Shown piece by piece: positions 1 to 7,137 of a stretch of 64,000 bases of DNA. The stretch lies in the NCBI RefSeq assembly GCF_014529945.1, contig NZ_JACVFB010000007.1, forward strand, positions 489,129 to 553,128, given 5' to 3'. Below the pieces are notes generated by a model. It saw only the letters and a program-made list of their open reading frames with translations. It ran no database searches and had not been told where the DNA came from. The stretch is from Chitinophaga varians. GTDB lineage: Bacteria > Bacteroidota > Bacteroidia > Chitinophagales > Chitinophagaceae. Every line of letters begins with the position of its first letter. The stretch's first letter is position 1. The translations under genes were made by a program, and so were the position numbers.

Positions 1-1
1 T

Positions 2-1288
2 CGCAACATCATCCTCGCCAAATGCACCTGGAAGCTGGATAAAAAAGACCTGCCGGACCTCGACAGCGGAAAATCGTCCATCGCCATTTTCCAGCCTTTC
101 AAAAACCGCTGGCAGCTACCCTCCCATGTAACGATCGTGGAAGGCGACAACGAACTGCTGATAGACACTACCCAGGAGGCTGCCCTGCAACTGCTTTTAC
201 GGCAGCTGCGCAAAAACGGTACCCTCACCATCCAGGAGTTTCTCAGCACCTCCGAAAACTGCTGGATAGAAGGCCCGCAGGGCAGGCATACCAATCAGTT
301 TATCATCCCGGTACATGACACCGCTGCCGTTCAGAAAACTACCCCTACGGATACACGTTCAGCTACAGCTCCCCCGCCGCGACAGTTTATGCCCGGCAGT
401 GAATGGCTGTACCTGAAAGTATATTGCGGCACCCGCACCGCGGAAGATTTCCTGAAAGAAACCCTGCAGCCGCTGGCGCAACAACTCACAGACGCCTCGC
501 TGATCGATAAATGGTTCTTTATCCGCTACACCGATCCGGACCATCACCTGCGCATCCGCTTTCACCACGGCACGCAGCCCGACTTCTGGAAAACGGTACT
601 GGAACGGTTCTACGCCGCCGTACAGGAGTTCTCCGGCAAAGCCCTGATATACCGCGTACAAACGGACACGTATGAACGGGAAACAGAACGTTATGGCGAA
701 AACACCATGGAGCTCAGCGAAACGGTTTTCTGTTATGACAGTGAGGCGGTGGTGCAAATCACCGGGCTGCTGGACGAAGAACAGGGAGAAGACTATCGCT
801 GGCAACTGGCGCTGCGCGGCACGGATATGCTGTTGCAGGACTTCGGGTATACGCCGGACGAAAAAACCGCTTTCATGGAAAATCTGCAACAAGGCTTTTT
901 CCGGGAGTTTGGCGGAGAAAAAACATTATTACATCAGCTCAACGATAAATACCGCAAAGAGATGCGGAAAGTACAAAGTATCCTGAATCCACACGACGAT
1001 GAGCGTAATGGCGTGGAGGAGGCGGTGGCCTTCTTCCGGCAGCGCTCAGAAAAAATACGGCAACTACTGCATCATTACGGGCCGCTCCCCGAAAGAGGAG
1101 CCCTCCTCCCCAGCTACATACACATGTTCCTCAATCGCCTGTTCCTCGCCAATCAGCGCAAGCAGGAACTGGTGCTCTATCACTTCCTGAGCAAATATTA
1201 CGCTTCCCAGTCCGCCATCCGGAAGCAACAAGCTACCACCGGCTCTATTCATCACATAAAATCGATACAGTATGAAAAAGAAAAATGA
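2..1288 (+). CDS. Lantibiotic dehydratase (LanB type), C-terminal part, 5' end outside window
   Basis: The frame is open from base 2, so only the last 428 residues are present; full class I dehydratases have about 1000. From visible residue 132 on, the sequence GSEWLYLKVYCG, then WFFIRYTDPDHHLRIRFH, matches the thiopeptide-type/SpaB C-terminal domain, which in LanB enzymes eliminates glutamate from tRNA-Glu-activated Ser/Thr to give Dha/Dhb. The roughly 130 residues before it are the end of the glutamylation domain. Its stop lies inside a small downstream ORF that looks like a precursor peptide, so this is probably the 3' end of a lanthipeptide operon. No LanC cyclase or transporter is visible; they may lie upstream of the window. 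Family assignment is firm; the product is unknown. Confidence 0.87.
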   Translation, partial: RNIILAKCTWKLDKKDLPDLDSGKSSIAIFQPFKNRWQLPSHVTIVEGDNELLIDTTQEAALQLLLRQLRKNGTLTIQEFLSTSENCWIEGPQGRHTNQFIIPVHDTAAVQKTTPTDTRSATAPPPRQFMPGSEWLYLKVYCGTRTAEDFLKETLQPLAQQLTDASLIDKWFFIRYTDPDHHLRIRFHHGTQPDFWKTVLERFYAAVQEFSGKALIYRVQTDTYERETERYGENTMELSETVFCYDSEAVVQITGLLDEEQGEDYRWQLALRGTDMLLQDFGYTPDEKTAFMENLQQGFFREFGGEKTLLHQLNDKYRKEMRKVQSILNPHDDERNGVEEAVAFFRQRSEKIRQLLHHYGPLPERGALLPSYIHMFLNRLFLANQRKQELVLYHFLSKYYASQSAIRKQQATTGSIHHIKSIQYEKEK

Positions 1289-1403
1289 GAAAAAAATGAA
1301 ACTGACCACTATTAAAGTGGCCAGACTGACAGCGATTCAGGAAAAGAATGCTTTTGGCGTCACTCGTCCTACTACTACTGTTATTCGGACATTTGACTGC
1401 TGA
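1272..1403 (+). CDS. Candidate class I lanthipeptide precursor (43 aa)
   Basis: A 43-codon ORF overlaps the dehydratase stop by 17 bp. It begins at ATG 1272 (MKKKNEKK...) or at the in-frame ATG 1296, which gives 35 aa. The leader is basic and contains KLTTIKVARLTAIQ, which resembles the KLxLxKxTVAxLN-like leaders of Bacteroidota class I lanthipeptides. The C-terminal part, TRPTTTVIRTFDC, has five Thr and one terminal Cys and no Ser. Dehydration of Thr to Dhb and closure of a single methyllanthionine to Cys43 would be possible. A strong terminator starts 10 nt after the stop, so it is the last gene of the operon. Seen: ORF, overlap and composition. Inferred: precursor role. It could instead be a chance ORF. 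Confidence 0.6.
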   Translation: MKKKNEKKMKLTTIKVARLTAIQEKNAFGVTRPTTTVIRTFDC

Positions 1404-1412
1404 CAATTCCGG

Positions 1413-1446
1413 GTTGCGTTACCATCCGTAACGCAACTCTTTGTTC
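1413..1446 (+). terminator. Intrinsic terminator after the lanthipeptide operon
   Basis: A perfect 10-bp stem, GTTGCGTTAC (1413-1422) and GTAACGCAAC (1428-1437), with a 5-nt loop CATCC, is followed by TCTTTGTTCT. It separates the rightward operon from the convergent PPTase gene, whose stop is at 1450. Confidence 0.75.
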
Positions 1447-1449
1447 TGT

Positions 1450-2085
1450 TCAGAAGGTAATTTTTTCGATAGAAATAAACGCCGGATTGGCTTCTGTTGC
1501 CAGATGCCCGGCATAGGTCTCCTGTAAAGTCAATGGGGTCAGCGTCCAGGTGAAGCCCTGCAGCTCCACCGCACTGTTGGAGAGAATATGTACTGCCGGC
1601 AATTCCACAATGCCCACGCCATTCGCCTTGGCCACCGCCTCTTTCATGGTCCAGTACTGATAGAATTGCCACATCGGGTCCGGAGCGCCCATCACCTGCT
1701 GCCACTCGTTTTCCGTAAACTGTTCCCTGAAATCACGGAAATCGATGCCCCTGTTTTGTTCTATGTCGATGCCCACCCTGCCGCTGGTATCCACGGCACA
1801 CACCACCATATTACCGGAATGGGAAATATTGAAGTCCGGTCCGTCCGTCCAATACGGGCGGCCCGCCGGCGTATACAATACCGACTCCAGGTCGCCCTGT
1901 CGGCCTAATTGTTCAAATGCATGCAGCAACAAATGTTTACCTAAAAGAGCGGCATGCGCATCCTCCCAACGGTAAAACCTCAGCACCTTTCGCCGCGCCT
2001 GTTCCGGCAATACAGCCAACAACCGCTCAAAACGATGCTCTGACAACGGAGTGTCAAAAACGGAATAATAAATCGAGACAGCCAT
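1450..2085 (-). CDS. 4'-phosphopantetheinyl transferase, Sfp type
   Basis: This 211-aa protein transfers phosphopantetheine from CoA to the carrier-domain serine of NRPS, PKS or fatty-acid synthases. The family motifs are all present: FNISHSGN (about residues 85-92), VGIDIE with the Mg-binding Asp107 and Glu109, and WTMKEAVAKANG with Glu149 and the catalytic-site Lys. Length is normal for the Sfp class. It stands alone, convergent with the lanthipeptide operon. Lanthipeptides need no PPTase, so the natural clients in this window are the NRPS carrier domains at 50-64 kb. Start ATG at 2085. Confidence 0.92.
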   Translation of the reverse strand: MAVSIYYSVFDTPLSEHRFERLLAVLPEQARRKVLRFYRWEDAHAALLGKHLLLHAFEQLGRQGDLESVLYTPAGRPYWTDGPDFNISHSGNMVVCAVDTSGRVGIDIEQNRGIDFRDFREQFTENEWQQVMGAPDPMWQFYQYWTMKEAVAKANGVGIVELPAVHILSNSAVELQGFTWTLTPLTLQETYAGHLATEANPAFISIEKITF

Positions 2086-2249
2086 AAACGGAAGATATAT
2101 TTTTTCCCGGATTTGACTATATTTAAAACATCAAACTTGTTGCATAAAATAATACCATCGCAGCATAACCGCTACCATAGCCGGTTATAGACACAAGACA
2201 CTTTTCAGGTTGTCTTGTACCTGGTTTTTATTTCCCTTAAAACAAGTTT

Positions 2250-2906
2250 ATGAAGAAAACGATCGCCGTTATAGGCGGCACCGGCAAAGCTGGCCAATTC
2301 CTGATCAGACAGCTGTTATCCGAAGGATATGCCCTCAGATTGCTCGTCCGGCACCCGGACAAACTTTACGCCCAACAACCTTCGCTGCTACACCCGTCAC
2401 CCACCGTATCTGTTATCCGGGGCGATGTACAGGACCTGCATGCCGTCTCAGCATGGCTACAGGGCAGCGATGCTGTGATCAGCACCCAGGGCAGCGCCTT
2501 ACCGCCCAACTTCAGCAGCGCCACCGCGAATATACTGGCGGCCATGAAAACGTATCACCTTGCCCGTTACATCGTGGTGACCGGTTTGTCCATAGATATT
2601 CCGGGTGATGACAAAAGCGAATGGTGCCGGCAGGCCTCCGCTTTTATGCGACAGCAGTATCCCGACACGATCGCTGACAAACAACAGGAATACTCATTGC
2701 TCAGCCGCAGCGAAGCTAACTGGACGCTCGTCCGTATACCGCTGTTGGAGCAAACACCTGGTACCGGCGCCGTCAGCGCATCATTGCGCGACTGCTCCGC
2801 ACCCCGCATCCGCGCGGGAGACCTGGCCGTTTTCCTGACCGGCCAGCTGGAAGACAGCACGTATATACGAAAAGCGCCTTTTGTAGCGTCGATAGAGACG
2901 CCATAA
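2250..2906 (+). CDS. NAD(P)-binding oxidoreductase, NmrA/atypical SDR type
   Basis: This 218-aa protein opens with a Rossmann fold, IAVIGGTGKAGQ, carrying GGTGKAG at residues 9-15 for dinucleotide binding, and a basic patch (LLVRHPDK) as in NADP-preferring NmrA-like proteins. The central TGLSIDIPGDDKSEW region and a C-terminal VRIPLLE strand fit small NAD(P)H-binding proteins of the YwnB/NmrA group. There is no classical YxxxK dyad, so catalysis cannot be claimed; members may be flavin or quinone reductases or redox sensors. It is divergent from the PPTase gene, with 164 bp between them. Confidence 0.8.
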   Translation: MKKTIAVIGGTGKAGQFLIRQLLSEGYALRLLVRHPDKLYAQQPSLLHPSPTVSVIRGDVQDLHAVSAWLQGSDAVISTQGSALPPNFSSATANILAAMKTYHLARYIVVTGLSIDIPGDDKSEWCRQASAFMRQQYPDTIADKQQEYSLLSRSEANWTLVRIPLLEQTPGTGAVSASLRDCSAPRIRAGDLAVFLTGQLEDSTYIRKAPFVASIETP

Positions 2907-2923
2907 CATAAGAGGAGGCATCA

Positions 2924-3041
2924 TTTTAAATCCCGGGGCTGAAGTCCACGGTAACGTTTTGTTGACGCGTTGGGAGACGTTAGTCCCCCAAAAACAGCCA
3001 GAACAAATCATAGCCGGGAGCTTCTTCTCCGGGATTTAAAA
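2924..3041. repeat. Palindromic extragenic element, copy 1
   Basis: A 118-bp unit is bounded by imperfect 21-bp inverted ends: TTTTAAATCCCGGGGCTGAAG at 2924-2944, and its near complement at 3021-3041 (17 of 21 positions match). The inner part carries AACAGCCAGAACAAATC, which recurs with one change at 3910-3926. It looks like a REP/MITE-type element without coding content. It lies just upstream of the TlpA-like lipoprotein gene. Confidence 0.6.
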
Positions 3042-3077
3042 ATTGATTATTTTAAAGCCATAACATATCCCGTTTTT

Positions 3078-3866
3078 ATGCGTGCTATTCTCCTTTCGTT
3101 ACTGCTATCAGGACTTATCCTCTCCTGCCGCTCCACCAATGGCCACGCCGACAAAATAGAGCCGGTTGTCCCGGCAGATCGTATCATGAAAGACATGGTG
3201 AGTTTTTTATACTACCAACGAGACTACCTCAGGCTTCATGGAAAGTTCACCGCCGTTGATACCAGCTTCGCTCCTATAGACAGGGCCGCGTTTTTTCAGG
3301 CTATCCGGTCGGGCGACTACCTTCCTCTCCGGCTCAAAACAACTGATTCTGCTGTCAGCTATCAGCTCTGCGTGGTGCCGGCGTCTGCCAACGCTTCGGC
3401 AAAGCAGGTGCTTCTTCAGACCGGCGCGCAATTGTATGTTGATTATGCACGGGAGGGAAAAAAATTCCCCGCTATGGACTTCACCGATCTTACCGGCAAA
3501 CATTACGACAGCCTCACGCTCGCAGGTAAGACGGTCGTCCTGAAATGTTGGTTCGTTCATTGCGTAGCCTGCGTAGATGAAATGCCCAGACTTAACCAGC
3601 TGGTTGCGGACAATAAAAACAGAAAAGATATCGTCTTCCTGAGTCTTGCTTCTGATACACCGCAACAACTATCTGCTTTTCTAAAAAAGAAACAATTCGA
3701 CTATGCCGTCATTCCCGTAACACAACAATTCTTTAACGATACGCTACAGGTGACATCTTATCCCACGCATATGATCATCCGGGATGGCATTATCCAAAAA
3801 GCAGCCGGCAACGCAGAAGACCTTATCGATGCATTGAATGATTATGAGGATAACCTACAACATTGA
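3078..3866 (+). CDS. TlpA-like thioredoxin-fold lipoprotein
   Basis: A 262-aa periplasmic thiol-disulfide protein. ATG 3078 was chosen because it starts a lipoprotein signal (LLLSGLILSC, lipidated Cys17); the longer upstream frame runs through the repeat. After a helical N-terminal region of about 120 residues, a redoxin domain follows: FTDLTGKHYDSLTLAGKTVVLKC, then the active-site stretch WFVHCVACVDEMP with the CVAC pair Cys162/Cys165, and the cis-Pro loop SYPTHMI. The usual WCxPC is altered (HCVAC), which would change redox potential; a reductase or isomerase role is inferred. It stands alone between two copies of a palindromic repeat. Confidence 0.78.
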   Translation: MRAILLSLLLSGLILSCRSTNGHADKIEPVVPADRIMKDMVSFLYYQRDYLRLHGKFTAVDTSFAPIDRAAFFQAIRSGDYLPLRLKTTDSAVSYQLCVVPASANASAKQVLLQTGAQLYVDYAREGKKFPAMDFTDLTGKHYDSLTLAGKTVVLKCWFVHCVACVDEMPRLNQLVADNKNRKDIVFLSLASDTPQQLSAFLKKKQFDYAVIPVTQQFFNDTLQVTSYPTHMIIRDGIIQKAAGNAEDLIDALNDYEDNLQH

Positions 3867-3902
3867 AAATATCGTTATTCCACAGGTAAAGAAAGAACCA
3901 TT

Positions 3903-3951
3903 CCCCAAAACAGCCTGAACAAATCGTAGCCAGGGCTTCAGCCCCGGGACG
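3903..3951. repeat. Palindromic extragenic element, partial copy 2
   Basis: CCCCAAAACAGCCTGAACAA followed by TCGTAGCC and GGGCTTCAGCCCCGGG repeats the right half of the element at 2985-3034, with a more perfect GGGCTTCAGCCCC palindrome. The two copies flank the TlpA-like lipoprotein gene in the same orientation. Confidence 0.55.
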
Positions 3952-4037
3952 CCCGGCGTCGTAATGTCCCCTAAAATTGTCGCAACGCCCCCCGACGCAA
4001 TCTTGCAGCATGCTGTAGTTTTGTAGAAAACCACGGT

Positions 4038-4442
4038 ATGTCACAGATCAACGTATACCTCAACTTTGACGGCAAGTGTGCCGAAGCAATGAAGTTCTAC
4101 CAAACCTGTCTGGGTGGTGAATTGACTATACAGATCGTAAAGGATTCTCCTATGGCAAAAGACTGGCCTGCCCACAAACAGGACCATGTGCTGCACAGCA
4201 GTATTACCAAAGGACCGCTGCTGTTACTGGCTTCAGATATGGGCGAAAATCCTTCCGGCAACAATATCAGCATTAATCTCACCTGCGATACGGGCGAGGA
4301 ACTGGAGGAAGCTTTTGAGAAGTTGTCGGCCGGCGGCGAGCGGACCAGGCCGGTGCATGATTTTTACGCCGGTAAAATAGCGGCGCTGAAAGATAAATAT
4401 GGCTTCTATTGGATCCTCTATTCCCTGAACGGTCATCAGTAA
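4038..4442 (+). CDS. VOC family protein, PhnB-like
   Basis: This 134-aa protein has the vicinal-oxygen-chelate pattern of PhnB-like proteins: INVYLNFDGKCAEAMKFYQ at the N-terminus, a middle segment with HSSITKGPLLLLASD, and a C-terminal half ending GKIAALKDKYGFYWILY. This group is annotated from glyoxalase/bleomycin-resistance homology, but most members have no assigned substrate. It forms a single-gene unit; a TAGTTTTG box just upstream (4016-4023) resembles the Bacteroidota -7 element, but no -33 TTG sits at the right distance. Confidence 0.85.
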   Translation: MSQINVYLNFDGKCAEAMKFYQTCLGGELTIQIVKDSPMAKDWPAHKQDHVLHSSITKGPLLLLASDMGENPSGNNISINLTCDTGEELEEAFEKLSAGGERTRPVHDFYAGKIAALKDKYGFYWILYSLNGHQ

Positions 4443-4542
4443 AATTGACAGTCGTCCTGACCAATCTGGCAGCATGTTCGGGCGTGCCTTGCCAAAAAGG
4501 CGGAAATTTATTCTGGATGCATATTTGAGCGCCTGATCCATT

Positions 4543-5538
4543 ATGGAAAATGCACTCACTTTCTTAGCACATCATCCGGTAAACGATGCCGGTTTACTGG
4601 ATGCATATTCTCAAACGGTTACCGGTGTGGTAGGCACGGTCGCCGAATCCGTTGTACACATTGAAGTACAACGTCCTGTCAACGACAGACGCAACCCGGA
4701 AAGAAAAACGCAGGGCGGCTCGGGATCGGGCTTCATCATTTCTTCTGACGGCTTTATCATCACGAATAATCACGTGATAGAAAAGGCGGAAAGCATCCGC
4801 GTTTCTTTTGTTGACGGCAGGAAAGTCAACGCAGAAATAAAAGGCGCCGACCCTTCTACTGATATTGCGGTGCTCAAAATTGATGAAACCGGGCTAAAAG
4901 CTTTGTCTTTCGCGGATTCTGCTGCCTTACAGGTAGGACAGATCGCTATCGCCATCGGTAATCCCATGGGCCTGCAATACACCGTTACTGCCGGCGTGGT
5001 CAGTGCGTTGGGCCGCACGCTCCGCGCCAGCAACGGCAGGCTGATCGACAACGTCATTCAAACCGACGCGGCACTCAACCCGGGCAACAGCGGCGGACCG
5101 CTGGTCAACTCCCTCGGACAGATCATCGGTGTTAACACCGCTATGATACCGGCCGCACAGGGACTATGTTTCGCCATCTCATCCAACCTCGCTGCCCAGA
5201 TAGCCGGTCAGCTCATCCTGCACGGAAGAGTCAGACGCGCACAGCTCGGCATCGCTGCTCAACCGGTGAAGCTCACGGCCCGCATGATCGCCGCCAATAA
5301 ACTCACCACACAAAGCGGCGTATACATTGTGGAAACCGTTCCTGACGGCAACTATGACAACAGCCAGTTACATACCGGCGATATCATCGTGGCTTTCGAC
5401 AACATCCCCGTAGCTACCGTGGATGACATGCATCAGCTGCTCACCGAAAAACAAATCGGCCGCAAAGTGCCGATAGACGTGCTCCGCGGCGGGCACAAGG
5501 TAACCATCACCGTTACGCCGGGACCAAATGATATGTAG
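4543..5538 (+). CDS. HtrA/DegP-like S1C serine protease with PDZ domain, no signal peptide
   Basis: A 331-aa trypsin-like protease. The triad is visible: His77 in ITNNHVI, Asp107 in STDIAV and Ser183 in NPGNSGGP. A single PDZ domain fills about residues 225-330 (LGIAAQPV... GDIIVAFDN... VTITVTPG). The N-terminus (MENALTFLAHHPVND) has neither a signal peptide nor a membrane segment, unlike the usual periplasmic DegP, so it is predicted to be cytoplasmic or exported by another route. An upstream in-frame start that would add a signal is not seen. The stop codon lies inside a long inverted repeat. Confidence 0.9.
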   Translation: MENALTFLAHHPVNDAGLLDAYSQTVTGVVGTVAESVVHIEVQRPVNDRRNPERKTQGGSGSGFIISSDGFIITNNHVIEKAESIRVSFVDGRKVNAEIKGADPSTDIAVLKIDETGLKALSFADSAALQVGQIAIAIGNPMGLQYTVTAGVVSALGRTLRASNGRLIDNVIQTDAALNPGNSGGPLVNSLGQIIGVNTAMIPAAQGLCFAISSNLAAQIAGQLILHGRVRRAQLGIAAQPVKLTARMIAANKLTTQSGVYIVETVPDGNYDNSQLHTGDIIVAFDNIPVATVDDMHQLLTEKQIGRKVPIDVLRGGHKVTITVTPGPNDM

Positions 5539-5681
5539 GGATTTTTTGATGTACGATTTTTTGATTTCATCATCTGATAAACAGAGAAGACCGAAGCGAA
5601 TTGAATTTGCTTCGGTCTTCTCTGTTTATTCGTATTGTGATCCACGAAATCAAAAAATCGTACATCAAAAAATCCCTACAT
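5533..5681. repeat. Nested inverted repeat between convergent genes
   Basis: A perfect 36-bp inverted repeat (5533-5568 and 5646-5681) encloses a second perfect 21-bp inverted repeat (5577-5597 and 5609-5629). The outer arms are built of GATTTTTT/GATGTAC-like units and contain the protease stop codon on one side; the fucosidase stop begins 2 bp beyond the other. Two stacked stems can form on either strand. Confidence 0.85.
5577..5629. terminator. Bidirectional terminator hairpin
   Basis: Inner hairpin: 21-bp perfect stem with an 11-nt loop (5598-5608), T-rich stem ends, between the convergent protease and fucosidase genes. Position and symmetry suit transcription ending in both directions. 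Confidence 0.65.
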
Positions 5682-5682
5682 G

Positions 5683-7128
5683 TCACGTTTTGGCTTTTTC
5701 AAAATTTCCCTTCTCCTTATGTTCTCCAACAACCGTTTTTAGTAAGATGACCATCGGTGAATTCGCTGTTTTGTTGGGCAGATGAATGAAATATTCGTTG
5801 CGGCCAATCCACTCCGGCGTAAGGGCAGTACTGCCTGCTGGTATAGACACGCCTGTCAGTTCGGTACGTGCCGGCAGCTTCACCCGCAGACTACCGGAAA
5901 CGGGTATATTAAATACCACCATATACACGCTGTCGGTTCCGGCTTTACGAATGTAATAGCCCCAGTCCTGCTTTTCAAAACCGGCATAGGTGCCACTATA
6001 AACAGCGTCCCCATTGACTTTCATCCATTCACCAATACCTTCCATCAGCAGATGCTCTTCGGCACGATAAGTACCGTCTGCTTTGGGACCGAAGTTGAGC
6101 ACAAAGTTGCCGTTGAGCGATACGCTCTTCACCAGCATCTCCAGTATTTCATTGACTGTCTTGACGTGCCCGGCCCATTTGGCATGATAGCCCCATTGGT
6201 TCTCCGGCACGGTCATTACCGCCTCCCAGTCGTTGCCATGCACGTCGTCTATCGTCGCCGGCAGCTTCCTTTCCCAGCCCTGCTCATAGTCGCCCATCAG
6301 GCGGCCGTTGGAATCGAAGTGGCGGGCCCCTTTTTCATCGGCGCGCAGGCGGCTGCCGATGACCAGGCCGGGATGCAGCGATTGCAGATGCTGCTCCAGT
6401 TCATCACTGAAAGCACCGTCATTCTTCCAGGAATCGTCCCAGGTGCCATCGAACCAGAACCCTTTAATGGTGGGATAACGCTGCAACAGTTCTGTCAACT
6501 GATTCTTGACGAAGGTCTGAAAACGTTTACCAGCGGCGGAATCAGCGGCATTCTTCAGCGAAGCGCGATAGTCGGGATGGTTCCAGTCGATGATGGAAAA
6601 ATACAGGTGCACATCGATGCCCGCTTTGTTGTACGCATCAATCATCGGCCCCAGCAAATCTTTTTTCCAGGGGGAAGCCGCGATGGTATATGTTGAATAC
6701 TTACTGGGCCACAAACAAAAACCATCATGGTGTTTGGTGGTGATGACCATGTATTTGGCGCCCATGCTCTTTGCCTGTGCGGCCCACCGCTGCGGATTAA
6801 AATCTACCGGATTAAACTGACGGAACAACCGATCATAGTCCTCGTGCGGCATTTCTTTCCACGAACGTATCCATTCGGCAGCGCCGTTATAGGTCTTGCC
6901 TTTCCATTCCCCGCCGGGGATGGCGTACAGTCCCCAGTGAATGAACTGTCCGAAGCGGAGTGACCGCCAGCGGGCCATATCAGCATCGGTGCGGTTGCCT
7001 GTCCGGTGCGCGCCATGCAGGAGTGGAATGGTATCTTTTTTCGGCAGCTTTTCCTGCGCCGTAGCCTGCAGCATGAAAGTACAGCAGGCGGCGGTCAGAA
7101 TGCCGGTAATCATTTTATTCATCATCAT
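5683..7128 (-). CDS. Alpha-L-fucosidase, GH29
   Basis: This 481-aa exported enzyme removes alpha-L-fucose from glycans. A signal peptide ends near QATAQ (residue 25). GH29 landmarks follow: FGQFIHWGLYA (59-69), YMVITTKHHDGFCLW (126-140), HLYFSIIDWNHPDY, and GFWFDGTW with the nucleophile Asp227. The C-terminal part is a beta domain that ends in ANSPMVILLK. It is the last gene of PUL 1, 9 bp after the GH2 gene, so fucose is probably released together with a beta-linked sugar. The acid/base residue cannot be assigned from sequence alone in this family. Confidence 0.93.
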   Translation of the reverse strand: MMMNKMITGILTAACCTFMLQATAQEKLPKKDTIPLLHGAHRTGNRTDADMARWRSLRFGQFIHWGLYAIPGGEWKGKTYNGAAEWIRSWKEMPHEDYDRLFRQFNPVDFNPQRWAAQAKSMGAKYMVITTKHHDGFCLWPSKYSTYTIAASPWKKDLLGPMIDAYNKAGIDVHLYFSIIDWNHPDYRASLKNAADSAAGKRFQTFVKNQLTELLQRYPTIKGFWFDGTWDDSWKNDGAFSDELEQHLQSLHPGLVIGSRLRADEKGARHFDSNGRLMGDYEQGWERKLPATIDDVHGNDWEAVMTVPENQWGYHAKWAGHVKTVNEILEMLVKSVSLNGNFVLNFGPKADGTYRAEEHLLMEGIGEWMKVNGDAVYSGTYAGFEKQDWGYYIRKAGTDSVYMVVFNIPVSGSLRVKLPARTELTGVSIPAGSTALTPEWIGRNEYFIHLPNKTANSPMVILLKTVVGEHKEKGNFEKAKT

Positions 7129-7137
7129 GGTCCTGTT

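Noticed and set aside
2210..2608. 132-codon frame starting before the oxidoreductase gene
   Set aside because: Out of frame with the Rossmann protein at 2250, which has a clear dinucleotide-binding motif; the translation is Arg/Pro-rich noise.
4016..4023. TAGTTTTG as a promoter -7 box for the VOC gene
   Set aside because: It matches the TAnnTTTG consensus, but no TTG lies about 19 bp upstream, and the start codon would be only about 10 nt from the transcription start.
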